Assembly (NCBI GenBank): GCA_041395865.1
Contig: JAWKZQ010000009.1
Span: forward strand, 34,906 to 98,905
Length of the DNA: 64,000 nucleotides
Direction of reading: 5' to 3'
Origin: IMCC2047 sp041395865
GTDB lineage: Bacteria > Pseudomonadota > Gammaproteobacteria > Pseudomonadales > IMCC2047
Made by a program: the position numbers and the translations under genes. This document shows, one piece after another, positions 16,478 to 24,585 of the stretch (positions within the stretch are counted from its first letter, which is position 1; the number at the start of each line of letters is the position of its first letter). The notes beneath the pieces were generated by a model, which worked only from the letters and a program-made list of their open reading frames with translations, ran no database searches and was not told where the DNA came from.

Positions 16478-17119
16478 GTGTTGTCATCCGTACGCTGGTT
16501 ACATCGTCAAGCTTTGCTTTTCCCCCGCTCAAAACGGGGGGGAAGCAAGGTTTTATTCCGATTGCCCTGGTGTAGTTTTACCTTAGCTGCGCTTGTCGTT
16601 GTCGCTTATCTTGTTCCTGGAAGCCTTGCATGGTTTTGTTTTGACAGGCAGGCGATCGGGGAAGGCGAATGGTGGCGGCTCATTACAGGCCACCTGGTTC
16701 ATAGCAGTCCCAGTCACCTGTTATGGGATGTGCTCGCTTTTATCTGCATTGCCGCTTATGTGGAATGCTATTCGCGGGGTGTCTTACTTGCTTCGATCGT
16801 TGCGGGTGCGCTGGCGGTCGATACCTTATTACTTTCCCCCTGGTCTACGCTTGATTTTTATTGTGGTTTGTCTGGACTCCTGTTTGCACCTTTAACCGTG
16901 GCGCTTTGGCAACACTGGCAATCTAACAGGGGCATTTATAGCGTTGCACCCGTATTGGCTTGTTGTGCGAAAGTAAGTTGGGAAATAGGAACAACGGACG
17001 GGTGGTTAGTGACCTCTGGCTGGCCAGCTTATCCTGAGGCTCATTTGGCGGGTATCGTTGGCGGTTTAGTCTGTTTGTTTGGCTATCAGGTTATTTTCAG
17101 GAATTGGTATGGACGGTGA
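16478..17119 (+). CDS. rrtA: Rhombosortase (rhomboid-family GlyGly-CTERM protease)
   Basis: A 213-residue, roughly six-helix intramembrane serine protease. Motifs are GHLVHSSPSHLLWDVLAF, the catalytic Ser in YCGLSGLLFA, and the catalytic His in EAHLAGIVGG. These fit the rhombosortase branch, which cleaves GlyGly-CTERM tails at the inner membrane and lets the protein move on to lipid attachment or secretion. The GTG at 16478 is preferred: AGGG lies 8 bases upstream and it starts just after the VIT/VWA stop. The open frame extends back to 16430 inside that gene. The pairing suggests a dedicated enzyme-substrate couple. Confidence 0.88.
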   Translation: MLSSVRWLHRQALLFPRSKRGGSKVLFRLPWCSFTLAALVVVAYLVPGSLAWFCFDRQAIGEGEWWRLITGHLVHSSPSHLLWDVLAFICIAAYVECYSRGVLLASIVAGALAVDTLLLSPWSTLDFYCGLSGLLFAPLTVALWQHWQSNRGIYSVAPVLACCAKVSWEIGTTDGWLVTSGWPAYPEAHLAGIVGGLVCLFGYQVIFRNWYGR

Positions 17120-17128
17120 CTTGGTCAT

Positions 17129-17165
17129 AAAAAAGGCGGGGATGCATTGGCATCCCCGCCTTTTG
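17129..17165. terminator. Bidirectional terminator between rrtA and glnT
   Basis: A strong GC stem (AAGGCGGGGATGC/GCATCCCCGCCTT) with A- and T-runs on its two sides lies between two convergent genes. Confidence 0.9.
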
Positions 17166-17191
17166 TTGAGCTTAAGAGGTAAAACCCAGGA

Positions 17192-18499
17192 TTAGCAATC
17201 CAGCGTGTTCTCGCGCTCCCATGGGCTCAGGTGGTGAGCGTATTGCTGCCATTCTTCCAAACGCAGTTTGGTGTAGGCATCGATCAGCTCATCACCCAGA
17301 CATTCACGTACACGCTTGTTCTTCTGAGTCAGGCGCAGCGCGTCAAGCAGGTTCGAGGGCAGCCTTTTGGCGCCGCGAACCTTATGGCCTTCGGTGTACA
17401 TGTCGATATCCAGGCGCTTACCCGGGTCGGTTTTCTGTTCGATACCCTGCAGGCCACTGGCCAGCAGGGCGGCGGGTGCCAGATAAGGGTTCATCGCGCC
17501 ATCGGCCAGGCGGAATTCAAGGCGGTTGCCTTCCGGAATACGAACCAAGTGAGAGCGGTTGTTACCACCGTAAGTGATGGTGTTTGGTGCCCAGGTTGAA
17601 CCTGAGGTTGTTACAGGCGCGTTAATGCGTTTGTAACTGTTGACGGTTGGGTTGAAGATGGAGCACAGGGCTTCTGTATTAGCCAGGGTGCCGCCGAGGA
17701 AGTGGTAAGCCGTTTCGCTCAATCCCAACTCACCTTTGGGGTCCTGGAAGACGTTTTTCTTACCGGTTTTATCCCACAGGGAGCAGTTGATGTGACAGCC
17801 GTTACCGGTCAGGTGCATGAAAGGCTTGGGCATGAAGGTGGCGCGCATACCGTGTTTTTCGGCAACGGTTTTGGCCATGTATTTGAAGAATACGTGGCGG
17901 TCGGCCGTTTTGAGCACATCGTCGTATTCCCAGTTCATTTCCCACTGGCCATTCGCATCTTCGTGGTCGTTCTGGTAGGAACCCCATTCCAGTTCGACCA
18001 TGGCGTCACAGATTTCTGAAATAACATCATAACGACGCATCAGCGCACTTTGGTCGTAGCAGGGCTTTTCCTGTGTATCGCGTTCGTCGAAGATGTCGGA
18101 ACCGTCGGCTTTAATCAGGTGGAACTCGCACTCAACGCCGGTTTTGAAGGAATAACCCATTTTTGCAGCTTTGGCGATTTGGTTTTTGAGGGCGACGCGG
18201 GGAGAGGCTTCCAGCGGTTTACCGTCCAGGTACAGGTCGCTGGCTACCCAGGCGACATCACGTTGCCAGGGAAGAACGATAAGGCTGTCAGGATCCGGAA
18301 TGGCCATTACGTCCGGGTGAGCCGGAGTCATATCCAGCCAGGCCGCAAAGCCGGCGAAACCCGCGCCGTTTTTTTGCATGCCTTTAATTGCGCGAGTCGG
18401 CACCAGTTTGGAACGTAATACGCCAAACAGGTCCACAAAACTCACCAGAAAATATTTGATGCCATTGTCTTTAGCAAATTTTTCGAGATCTATTGCCAT
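17192..18499 (-). CDS. glnT: Type III glutamine synthetase (GlnT)
   Basis: A 435-residue glutamate-ammonia ligase. The length and start (MAIDLEKFAKDNGIKYFLVS) match the rhizobial GlnT group rather than the 468-residue GlnA. Substrate and metal motifs include ECEFHLI, the DHEDANGQWEMNW segment, NGCHINCSLW, NSYKRINAP and RLEFRLADGAMNPYLA. GlnT enzymes catalyse ATP-dependent glutamine formation, and some relatives make gamma-glutamylmethylamide instead. Both the Amt-like gene and glnK-amt lie in the same window but not in an operon with it. I found no clear sigma-54 promoter upstream. It ends at the shared terminator with rrtA. Confidence 0.92.
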   Translation of the reverse strand: MAIDLEKFAKDNGIKYFLVSFVDLFGVLRSKLVPTRAIKGMQKNGAGFAGFAAWLDMTPAHPDVMAIPDPDSLIVLPWQRDVAWVASDLYLDGKPLEASPRVALKNQIAKAAKMGYSFKTGVECEFHLIKADGSDIFDERDTQEKPCYDQSALMRRYDVISEICDAMVELEWGSYQNDHEDANGQWEMNWEYDDVLKTADRHVFFKYMAKTVAEKHGMRATFMPKPFMHLTGNGCHINCSLWDKTGKKNVFQDPKGELGLSETAYHFLGGTLANTEALCSIFNPTVNSYKRINAPVTTSGSTWAPNTITYGGNNRSHLVRIPEGNRLEFRLADGAMNPYLAPAALLASGLQGIEQKTDPGKRLDIDMYTEGHKVRGAKRLPSNLLDALRLTQKNKRVRECLGDELIDAYTKLRLEEWQQYAHHLSPWERENTLDC

Positions 18500-18683
18500 G
18501 TTGTCATGCTCCCACTTGATTTTTTTATCAGCCCTTGATTTTCTTTATAGGGTGTTGTTTTTCTGGCTCTTTCAGCTTTACCAGTACAAAACTCTATAAG
18601 ATTACATTGATTTATATTCTGGAATCCAGCCTGGAATAGTAACTGAAAGCGCTAAAAAGCGTGTTTTTTTATGAAAAAAGAGG

Positions 18684-18724
18684 AAAAAGGCCTTACAAAT
18701 GCCCAAAAAAATGGAGTAAGGCCT
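18684..18724 (-). terminator. Terminator of the ABM-domain gene
   Basis: Read on the minus strand, AGGCCTTAC pairs perfectly with GTAAGGCCT across a 19-base loop and is followed by a T-run. It lies about 50 bases after the stop at 18775. Confidence 0.7.
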
Positions 18725-18774
18725 GAGAATTTGTTTTTTTGAGCATTAGACCGCTCAGTTGTTATGTGAAAAGT

Positions 18775-19137
18775 TTAGTTTCTAAACCCGTATTCAAGCG
18801 TGAAAAAACGGGCCGGTAATTCGGCAAGCGGCCCCCTTAATTTTTCCAGTTCAGCTTCCGGGCCATGAATTTCCAGGCGGCCCAGCTCAGAAATCTGCAA
18901 TGCCTGTTCCAGTAAATCACCAATATTTTCCAAATGTGCCAGGGCGGCTTCGGCATTTTTATAGCCTTCACGGCAGTGAGCTTCATTGCCGTTAAAGCTG
19001 AAACCGTAATAAAGGCAGCCGTCTTCGGTTCGGCTTTTGGCGACAAACTGCTCACAGAGCGCTTTGAAGGCGGTCATTTGCTCGGGTTGAACATTGAAGT
19101 AGGGTACGATCGTGCAGCAGGTGTCCTGGGTACTCAT
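18775..19137 (-). CDS. Antibiotic-biosynthesis-monooxygenase (ABM) domain protein
   Basis: A 120-residue single-domain protein of the dimeric alpha/beta-barrel superfamily, as in YgiN-like quinol monooxygenases. Recognisable pieces are IVPYFNVQPEQMTAFKALCE, the EDGCLYYGFSFNG strand pair and a helix of EAALAHLENIGDLLEQAL. The C-terminal extension (GPEAELEKLRGPLAELPARF) is characteristic of one subgroup. Cofactor-independent oxidation of a small phenolic or quinol substrate is known for relatives, but the substrate here is unknown. It is a single-gene unit with its own terminator. Confidence 0.82.
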   Translation of the reverse strand: MSTQDTCCTIVPYFNVQPEQMTAFKALCEQFVAKSRTEDGCLYYGFSFNGNEAHCREGYKNAEAALAHLENIGDLLEQALQISELGRLEIHGPEAELEKLRGPLAELPARFFTLEYGFRN

Positions 19138-19257
19138 AAATTTTCTCTCTATGTTAGTGCTTTTATTTCATAGGTATTTGTCCGCTTAAGACTAATTGCC
19201 CGGCAGATTGGTTGTCTAATAAATTTGAAGAAAAAATCAAAGCGTTGGAGGGTGGCT

Positions 19258-19485
19258 ATGTATGACCTTGAGCGTTTGGTTGAATCAAACCCCGATATTT
19301 TAGATGGAACACCGGTTTTTTCCGGAACCGACGTACCCGTAAAGTATTTGTTTGATTACCTTGAATCTGGAGAAAACATTGACAGCTTTATCGCGAAGTA
19401 CCCGTCTGTCAGCCGTGCTGAAACCCAGGCCGTGTTGGATTATGCACGCCGAGCGACACTGAATAATGCCCATTCTGTAAAGTGA
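19258..19485 (+). CDS. DUF433 protein (VapB-like antitoxin family), orphan
   Basis: A 75-residue protein of the DUF433 family. The core GTPVFSGTDVPVKYLFDYLE and the following ENIDSFIAKYPSVSRAETQAVLDYA are diagnostic; the fold is a small helical DNA-binding-like domain. The ATG at 19258 is chosen because of the GGAGGGTGG ribosome-binding site; a TTG at 19225 lacks one. DUF433 genes are usually followed by a DUF5615 PIN-like toxin. Here the downstream 250 bases contain no such gene, so this is an orphan, either a regulator or the survivor of a lost toxin-antitoxin pair. Confidence 0.8.
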   Translation: MYDLERLVESNPDILDGTPVFSGTDVPVKYLFDYLESGENIDSFIAKYPSVSRAETQAVLDYARRATLNNAHSVK

Positions 19486-19732
19486 AATCTGGTGGCGTAG
19501 AGCGCGACTGTATTTTATTCGTTTTGTCGCGGGTAGAGCGACTTCTGCTCCGGCGGCTTTTGACCTACTTTTCCAGTATTTTCATGATAACTGGTGCCCG
19601 CGCCAGAGAATCCGGTAATAGCGATAATGGGATGTTGCCGGCTCATGGAACTCTCGGGTGTAAATCTTCTTAAGGTTATAACACCCCGACGCGAATATTT
19701 TTCATTTGTGGTGAACCGCGGCCTTTATCCGG

Positions 19733-19772
19733 GCAAAAAAAAGCCGCAGTGTTTTAATCACTGCGGCTTATC
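19733..19772 (-). terminator. Terminator of fba
   Basis: Arms AAGCCGCAGTG and CACTGCGGCTT with a 7-base loop; on the minus strand they are followed by a run of eight T. It lies 16 bases beyond the fba stop. Confidence 0.88.
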
Positions 19773-19787
19773 ACAAGCTGAAAGGGT

Positions 19788-20831
19788 TTATTTCAGGTTG
19801 TAATGTGCTGCCATCTCTTCCAGGGAAACCGGTTTGATTTTGCTGGCATGGCCTTCACAGCCAAAGGCCTGGTAACGGGCCTTACAAATATCTTTCATCG
19901 CTGCGACGGTTTCTTTCAGGTATTTACGTGGATCGAATTCCGCTTTGTTGTGCTCAAGGAAGCGGCGGATCGCACCGGTGGAAGCTAAGCGCAGGTCAGT
20001 ATCGATATTGACCTTGCGAACGCCGTGCTTGATGCCTTCGCAGATTTCCTCAACGGGCACCCCGTAGGTTTCCGGAATTTCGCCGCCGTATTCGTTAATC
20101 ACGGCCAGCCAGTCCTGGGGTACAGAGGACGAGCCGTGCATGACCAGGTGAGTGTTTGGAATCGCCGCATGGATTTGCTTGATGCGGTCAATCGCCAGAA
20201 TGTCGCCGGTGGGCGGGCGAGTGAACTTGTAGGCGCCGTGTGAGGTGCCGATGGCAATGGCTAGGGCGTCCACATTGGTCTTTTCGACGAAATCGCGGGC
20301 TTCGGTAGGATCTGTCAGCATTTGCTCGTGTGACAGGGTGCCTTCGGCGCCAACGCCATCCTCTTCACCCGCTTGGCCGGTTTCCAGTGAGCCCAGGCAA
20401 CCCAGTTCACCTTCAACGGATACGCCGCAGGCATGAGCCATATCGACTGTGCGGCGGGTTACGTCAACGTTGTATTCGTAGGAAGAGGGGGTTTTCCCGT
20501 CTTCGCGCAGGGAACCGTCCATCATGACGGAGCTGAATCCCAGTTGGATGGAACGCTGGCAAACAGCAGGGCTGGTGCCATGATCCTGGTGCATCACCAC
20601 AGGGATGTGAGGGAATTCTTCAACGGCGGCCAGAATCAGGTGGCGCAGGAAGGGAGCGCCGGCATATTTACGGGCACCGGCAGAAGCCTGCACGATGACT
20701 GGGGAGTCGGTCTCGTCAGCCGCTTCCATGATGGCGCGCATCTGTTCCAGGTTGTTAACGTTAAAGGCCGGAATACCAAAACTGTTGTCGGCGGCGTAAT
20801 CGAGCAGTTGTTTAAGCGAGACTAGAGCCAT
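19788..20831 (-). CDS. fba: Class II fructose-bisphosphate aldolase, Calvin-cycle subtype
   Basis: A 347-residue zinc-dependent aldolase that interconverts fructose-1,6-bisphosphate with DHAP and glyceraldehyde-3-phosphate (and sedoheptulose-1,7-bisphosphate in the Calvin cycle). The start MALVSLKQLLDYAADN is the family start, with GGAGAA upstream; an earlier in-frame codon is not used. Motifs are the zinc ligand in VVMHQDHGTSP, SVEGELGCLGSLETGQ, ALAIAIGTSHGAYKF, HGSSSVP and RKVNIDTDLRLA. It belongs to the long FBA IIB / Calvin-type subgroup, which also occurs in heterotrophs. A decayed cbbM lies directly upstream and gph two genes away, all on one strand, as in cbb operons. Confidence 0.95.
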   Translation of the reverse strand: MALVSLKQLLDYAADNSFGIPAFNVNNLEQMRAIMEAADETDSPVIVQASAGARKYAGAPFLRHLILAAVEEFPHIPVVMHQDHGTSPAVCQRSIQLGFSSVMMDGSLREDGKTPSSYEYNVDVTRRTVDMAHACGVSVEGELGCLGSLETGQAGEEDGVGAEGTLSHEQMLTDPTEARDFVEKTNVDALAIAIGTSHGAYKFTRPPTGDILAIDRIKQIHAAIPNTHLVMHGSSSVPQDWLAVINEYGGEIPETYGVPVEEICEGIKHGVRKVNIDTDLRLASTGAIRRFLEHNKAEFDPRKYLKETVAAMKDICKARYQAFGCEGHASKIKPVSLEEMAAHYNLK

Positions 20832-20922
20832 TTTAAGACTTTCTCCGTTACATCGAATGGGTTTTGCAGGCAACGCTGAATTAGCCGGTAGTGACTAATT
20901 TTGAAGCCCTTGTTGAAGGCGC

Positions 20923-21315
20923 CTAGCTTACACGGAAAGCGCTACGCCATCCAGCAAATCGGGCATCCGCATCGTCTGAAAACGATTCCAAGGCCCGGGC
21001 AAGCTGCCGGTGCTCTTTGCCGTACTGAAACGGACCGGCTCCGGATAACCCGCATTGGTAAGCTTGGTAAATAGAGCGGGCGCCTTCGGGAGGGTCATCG
21101 AGGTGACCCTAGTCGCCGCCTGCGGTTATCATGACTTTGCCGTGCCCGAGGTTTTCAAAGAAATTCAGCGCCCTGAACGCATTCATGCCGCCTGAAATGA
21201 TGGGTGTTGTTGGTTCTATACCTATGCCAAGGCTGTTCAAAATGCGGGCCGCTGGCAATGTCCTGCTCAAGCATATAGGCCGACAGGTGGTCGCTGGCTT
21301 CTGCCTCCATTACTG
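20923..21315 (-). pseudogene. cbbM: Decayed 3' end of form II RuBisCO large subunit (cbbM)
   Basis: Translating the minus strand gives a broken but unmistakable C-terminus of form II RuBisCO. One frame reads EASDHLSAYMLEQDIASGP; after a one-base shift near 21205-21225 it continues TTPIISGGMNAFRALNFFEN and then LGHGKVMITAGG. An in-frame TAG (21109-21111) interrupts the loop that is normally GGxxGH. It then reads GARSIYQAYQCG and KEHRQLARALESFSDDADAR before ending at 20923. Everything upstream of about 21315, some 330 residues including the active-site lysine region, is missing. There are also many substitutions, so this is old decay. It sits 92 bases before fba. Confidence 0.85.
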
Positions 21316-21380
21316 CCTCCCACAAGTTACGTACTTATTGACTCAGAGTAAGGTGCGGGAAAAACTGTTGAGGGGGCAGA

Positions 21381-21665
21381 TTAGTTTGAAACGGCTATTT
21401 TTAGCCACTCATCGGGCGTATAGGTTTTTACCACGAGCGCGTGCACCGGGCTTTGTAACTCCTCAGAAAGGATGCGGTAAACAAGCTGATGGCGCGCGAC
21501 CCGGCTTATTCCGACGAATTGGCTGGATACGATGACAACCATAAAATGACTGTCGGTGCTGCCATGCTGGTGACCGGCATGTTCATGGCTTTGATTGACG
21601 ACTTCCAAGAATTCCGGATCAAGGGCTTTGGTGAGTTTGCTTTCGATTGTGCTTTGTACCGACAT
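21381..21665 (-). CDS. bolA: BolA family protein
   Basis: A 94-residue BolA-type protein. The start MSVQSTIESKLTKAL is preferred over a TTG eight codons earlier. The family core is present: VNQSHEHAGH, then DSHFMVVIVSSQFVGISRVARHQL split by the typical FxG-x-S-x-x-x-RH signature, then ELQSPVHALVVKTYTPDEW. The conserved His residues bind iron-sulfur clusters together with monothiol glutaredoxins, and the fold is KH-like. Roles in iron-sulfur trafficking and stress morphology are known for the family. It lies between gph and the cbbM relic on the same strand, with a 24-base gap to gph. Confidence 0.92.
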   Translation of the reverse strand: MSVQSTIESKLTKALDPEFLEVVNQSHEHAGHQHGSTDSHFMVVIVSSQFVGISRVARHQLVYRILSEELQSPVHALVVKTYTPDEWLKIAVSN

Positions 21666-21689
21666 TCGTTGCGCTCGCTGTATTTCCAA

Positions 21690-22358
21690 TTAGCGTGAAA
21701 TCAAGGGTAACAGTTCATCCAGGCTATCAATGGTGATATCCGGACGATGCTGGCGAATATCTTCGCCGTGGTTATAACCATAGCTTAAGGCGACAACCGG
21801 ACAACCAGCGGCATGGGCGGCTTCAATATCGCTTTTGGAATCACCGACCATCAGGCACTGGTCTATATGCAGCCCGAACTCCTGAGCGGCATGAAGCAGC
21901 GGGCCGGGGTGAGGTTTCTTGGTTGGCAGGGTATCGCCACTGACGACGAGCGAGAAATACCGGGCAATATTAATGTTTTCCAGCAGGATTCCGGTAAATT
22001 GTGCCGGTTTATTGGTGATACAGGCCAGTTTGATACCGCTACTCTTCAGTGCTTCGAGGGTATGCTCCACATGCTCGTAGAGCTGGCTGTGTAATGCCAG
22101 GTTTTCATGGTAATAACGCTCAAAGAGCGGCATGGCCCGGTTGAGTAGCGCCTCGTCCGGTTCACCGTGCATGCTTCCGGTTAAAGCGCGTTTAACCAGT
22201 TTTTGGGCACCGTTGCCTACCCAGGTGCTGACCTGTTCAATGCCGGGGGCGGGCAGGTCAAAATGGCTGAGCATTTTGCTGACGGCAAAGGCCATATCGG
22301 CGACAGAGTCGACGAGCGTGCCATCAAGATCGAAAAATACAGCGCTGGGTTTGAACAT
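21690..22358 (-). CDS. gph: Phosphoglycolate phosphatase (HAD family)
   Basis: A 222-residue HAD hydrolase. The start at 22358 (MFKPSAVFFDLDGTLVDS) has AGGTG upstream; the open frame extends further but without support. Motif I is FFDLDGTLVDS, motif II the CITNKPA strand, motif III the Lys of PTKKPHPGP, motif IV MVGDSKSDIEAAHAAGCP. This is the Gph/CbbZ type, which removes 2-phosphoglycolate produced by RuBisCO oxygenation or DNA repair. Its position upstream of bolA, a dead cbbM and fba on one strand is consistent with a former Calvin-cycle cluster, although gph is also common in heterotrophs. Confidence 0.9.
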   Translation of the reverse strand: MFKPSAVFFDLDGTLVDSVADMAFAVSKMLSHFDLPAPGIEQVSTWVGNGAQKLVKRALTGSMHGEPDEALLNRAMPLFERYYHENLALHSQLYEHVEHTLEALKSSGIKLACITNKPAQFTGILLENINIARYFSLVVSGDTLPTKKPHPGPLLHAAQEFGLHIDQCLMVGDSKSDIEAAHAAGCPVVALSYGYNHGEDIRQHRPDITIDSLDELLPLISR

Positions 22359-22506
22359 AAAAAAGCACCTGTTGGAATCGGGACGGCACATCTTACCGTA
22401 TCGTTGTCTCCTATAACCAGCTTTGTATCCGGGCATCATGGACAAGACTGGCCAGACAGGGTAAAAGTGTGGGCCCAAACCACTTTAAGGCATGAAAGGA
22501 CTTTAT

Positions 22507-23562
22507 ATGGTAAGCATTGAACAATCTCCACTGGCGCGATTTCTGCTGAGTTGTGCAGCTTTTGTGATTGTCGTTGCGGGTATGAAAGCGGCTGAATCGC
22601 TGCTGGTTCCCTTTCTGCTATCGATTTTTATTTCTGTTATTTGCGCCCCCCCCTTGGCTTGGCTAACCAAACGAGGCATGCCGCTGGCGTTGGCCATGCT
22701 GTGTATCATCGCCTTTATCGTAACGTTCGGATTTGCTGTGGGCGCGATTGTCAGCAGTTCGATCAATAGTTTTTCCCAGGATCTCCCCAGTTATCAGGCC
22801 AAGCTTAGCTCCCTGACCATCAGCTTTTTACAGTGGCTGGAGGGTATGGGCTTTGCGCTACCTGTCGACCAGATTCAGGAAAGCATTAAGCCTGGTACGG
22901 TGATGGGCATGGTCGGCAAAACATTGGCTTCACTCGGTAATGTAATGACGAATGCTTTTTTAATCCTGCTTACCGTTATTTTTATTCTTTCCGAATCGGC
23001 AATGTTCCATTCAAAGCTACAGCGGGCTGCCGGTGAAGGCTCCAATTCATTGCTGGCCATAGAGCGTTTTACCTCAAGCATTAATCGCTACATGGCTATC
23101 AAAACCGCATTGAGCCTGCTCACCGGTCTGCTGATAACCTGCTGGCTATGGATTCTTGGTGTTGATTACCCCGTTCTGTGGGGGCTGGTTGCTTTCCTGC
23201 TGAATTTTGTGCCGAACCTGGGTTCCATTATTGCCGCAGTTCCAGCCGTTTTATTGGCATTGATCCAACTGGGTCCTGTCGAGGCGCTATTAACCGCCGG
23301 GGGATATGTGGTAGCGAATACATTGGTTGGCAATGTGCTTGAGCCTCGTATGATGGGTAAGGGGCTGGATCTTTCCACGCTGATCGTATTTCTTTCGTTG
23401 GTTTTCTGGGGCTGGGTGCTCGGGCCGGTTGGTATGCTGCTGTCGGTTCCTTTGACCATGACGGTTAAAATTGCGCTGGAAAGTACAGGTAAACCATCAC
23501 TTGCCAGTACCCTGTTAGGGGCGGGTGTGCCTGATTCTCAGTCGCAAGAAATTAATCGCTGA
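22507..23562 (+). CDS. AI-2E family transporter (PerM/TqsA-like)
   Basis: A 351-residue inner-membrane permease with seven to eight membrane segments. The ATG at 22507 follows AAAGGA at correct spacing. Family features are the N-terminal hairpin (FLLSCAAFVIVVAGMKAAES), the amphipathic middle region (SSINSFSQDLPSYQAKL) and the C-terminal block WGLVAFLLNFVPNLGSII followed by NVLEPRMMGKGLDLS and WGWVLGPVGMLLSVPL. Members export autoinducer-2 or act as sodium/proton antiporters; the substrate here is unknown. Its last 11 bases overlap the end of the broken pilU gene on the opposite strand. Confidence 0.9.
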   Translation: MVSIEQSPLARFLLSCAAFVIVVAGMKAAESLLVPFLLSIFISVICAPPLAWLTKRGMPLALAMLCIIAFIVTFGFAVGAIVSSSINSFSQDLPSYQAKLSSLTISFLQWLEGMGFALPVDQIQESIKPGTVMGMVGKTLASLGNVMTNAFLILLTVIFILSESAMFHSKLQRAAGEGSNSLLAIERFTSSINRYMAIKTALSLLTGLLITCWLWILGVDYPVLWGLVAFLLNFVPNLGSIIAAVPAVLLALIQLGPVEALLTAGGYVVANTLVGNVLEPRMMGKGLDLSTLIVFLSLVFWGWVLGPVGMLLSVPLTMTVKIALESTGKPSLASTLLGAGVPDSQSQEINR

Positions 23563-24451
23563 GGGCTAAACCGGAATTGCCTGTGGCTGGTTGATTGTCA
23601 TCCTGCATAGACCTGAGCTTGACGCTCATGTTATGGGAGGAGTCCGCATGGCTGATGGCTTCTTCCCTGGGAATCTGCTTGTTCTTATAAAGTTCGTAAA
23701 TGGCCTGGTCGAAGGTCACGATTTCCTTTTCCAGGTTCCGCTCGAAGGCATCGCGAATTTCGTCTATTTCCCCTTTTTTATCAGCTCCTTGATGAATGGT
23801 GAATCCTCGAGTATCTCTACGGCAGGCCAGCGCTTACCATTAATGCTCGGTATCAGGCGCTTCACGCATGGCATTTTTGAGTGCCTTGCCATAACTTTTT
23901 GTGTCCGTGCCGACTTCCCGTTGATTGACCACTGATTTTTATAAGCGTGTAAAAATCCAATCGGATCCTCAATCGTCAGGATGTGACCATGCGGGGTGCT
24001 GTTACGATGGTCGATCGTTGAAGTAAGCGTTGTGGACTTTCCCGAGCCAGTGGCGCCGGCAACAAGAATCAGCCCGCATTTTTGCATGACCAGGCCCTTA
24101 AGATTAAGAGAAACGTTGATTTCCTTAATGCTTGGCGGATTGATCTTTACATTACGAACCGTCATGGCGGCTTCGCCGCGCTGGCGCATGACATTGACCA
24201 GAAAGCGGCCAAGTCCACTAACGGACACTCCCATATTGACTTCCCAGTTCGATTCGAAAGTTTTCATATGGGGCTCACTCATCAGCGAGAAAGCTAACTC
24301 TTTTACCTCAAGCGGAGACAGGCGATGGTGTTCGGCAATTGGCTGGTAAATGCCCTCGATTTTAATAAGAACAGGAGTGCCGGGGGGGGGTAAAGAAAAG
24401 ATTTGACGCATCCTTTTGCGTCATGAGCTGTAAATAGCCTGAAATATCCAT
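23552..24451 (-). pseudogene. pilU: Broken pilU (type IV pilus retraction ATPase paralogue)
   Basis: Pieces of a PilT/PilU ATPase can be followed through at least four lesions. It starts MDISGYLQLMTQKDAS at 24451. The frame is lost in a nine-base G tract (24382-24390) and resumes with PVLIKIEGIYQPIAEH. Walker A (GATGSGKSTT) and ILTIEDPIGFLH follow. A one-base loss near 23915 moves the frame to EVGTDTKSYGKALKNAMREA. An internal deletion near 23851-23860, at the shared bases GCGCCTGAT, removes Walker B and the His box and joins to RLIPSINGKRWPAVEILEDS. A last shift at 23768-23779 precedes GEIDEIRDAFERNLEKEIVT to the stop at 23552. It cannot make an active ATPase. Confidence 0.87.
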
Positions 24452-24532
24452 GTAAAGACCGAGGGTTGTTAATCGGATATTACAACCATAATCGATAATT
24501 TTTTATGGGGAGTAAAAGTGGTTTAGTAAAGC

Positions 24533-24561
24533 AAAAAAACCCGGCATGTGCCGGGTTTTTG
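24533..24561 (-). terminator. Terminator of the first PEP-CTERM gene
   Basis: ACCCGGCA/TGCCGGGT hairpin followed on the minus strand by a T-run, 25 bases after the stop at 24586. Confidence 0.85.
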
Positions 24562-24585
24562 GGAGAGTGTGGAGTGGGCCGGGTA

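Noticed and set aside
18500..18680. Sigma-54 promoter for glnT
   Set aside because: No GG-N10-GC element with acceptable flanks was found on the minus strand.
19482..19673. 63-codon frame downstream of the DUF433 gene as a toxin
   Set aside because: Arg/Leu-rich translation without DUF5615/PIN motifs and without a ribosome-binding site.
21131..21535. 134-codon plus-strand frame over the cbbM relic and bolA
   Set aside because: The minus strand gives recognisable RuBisCO and BolA sequence; the plus frame matches nothing.
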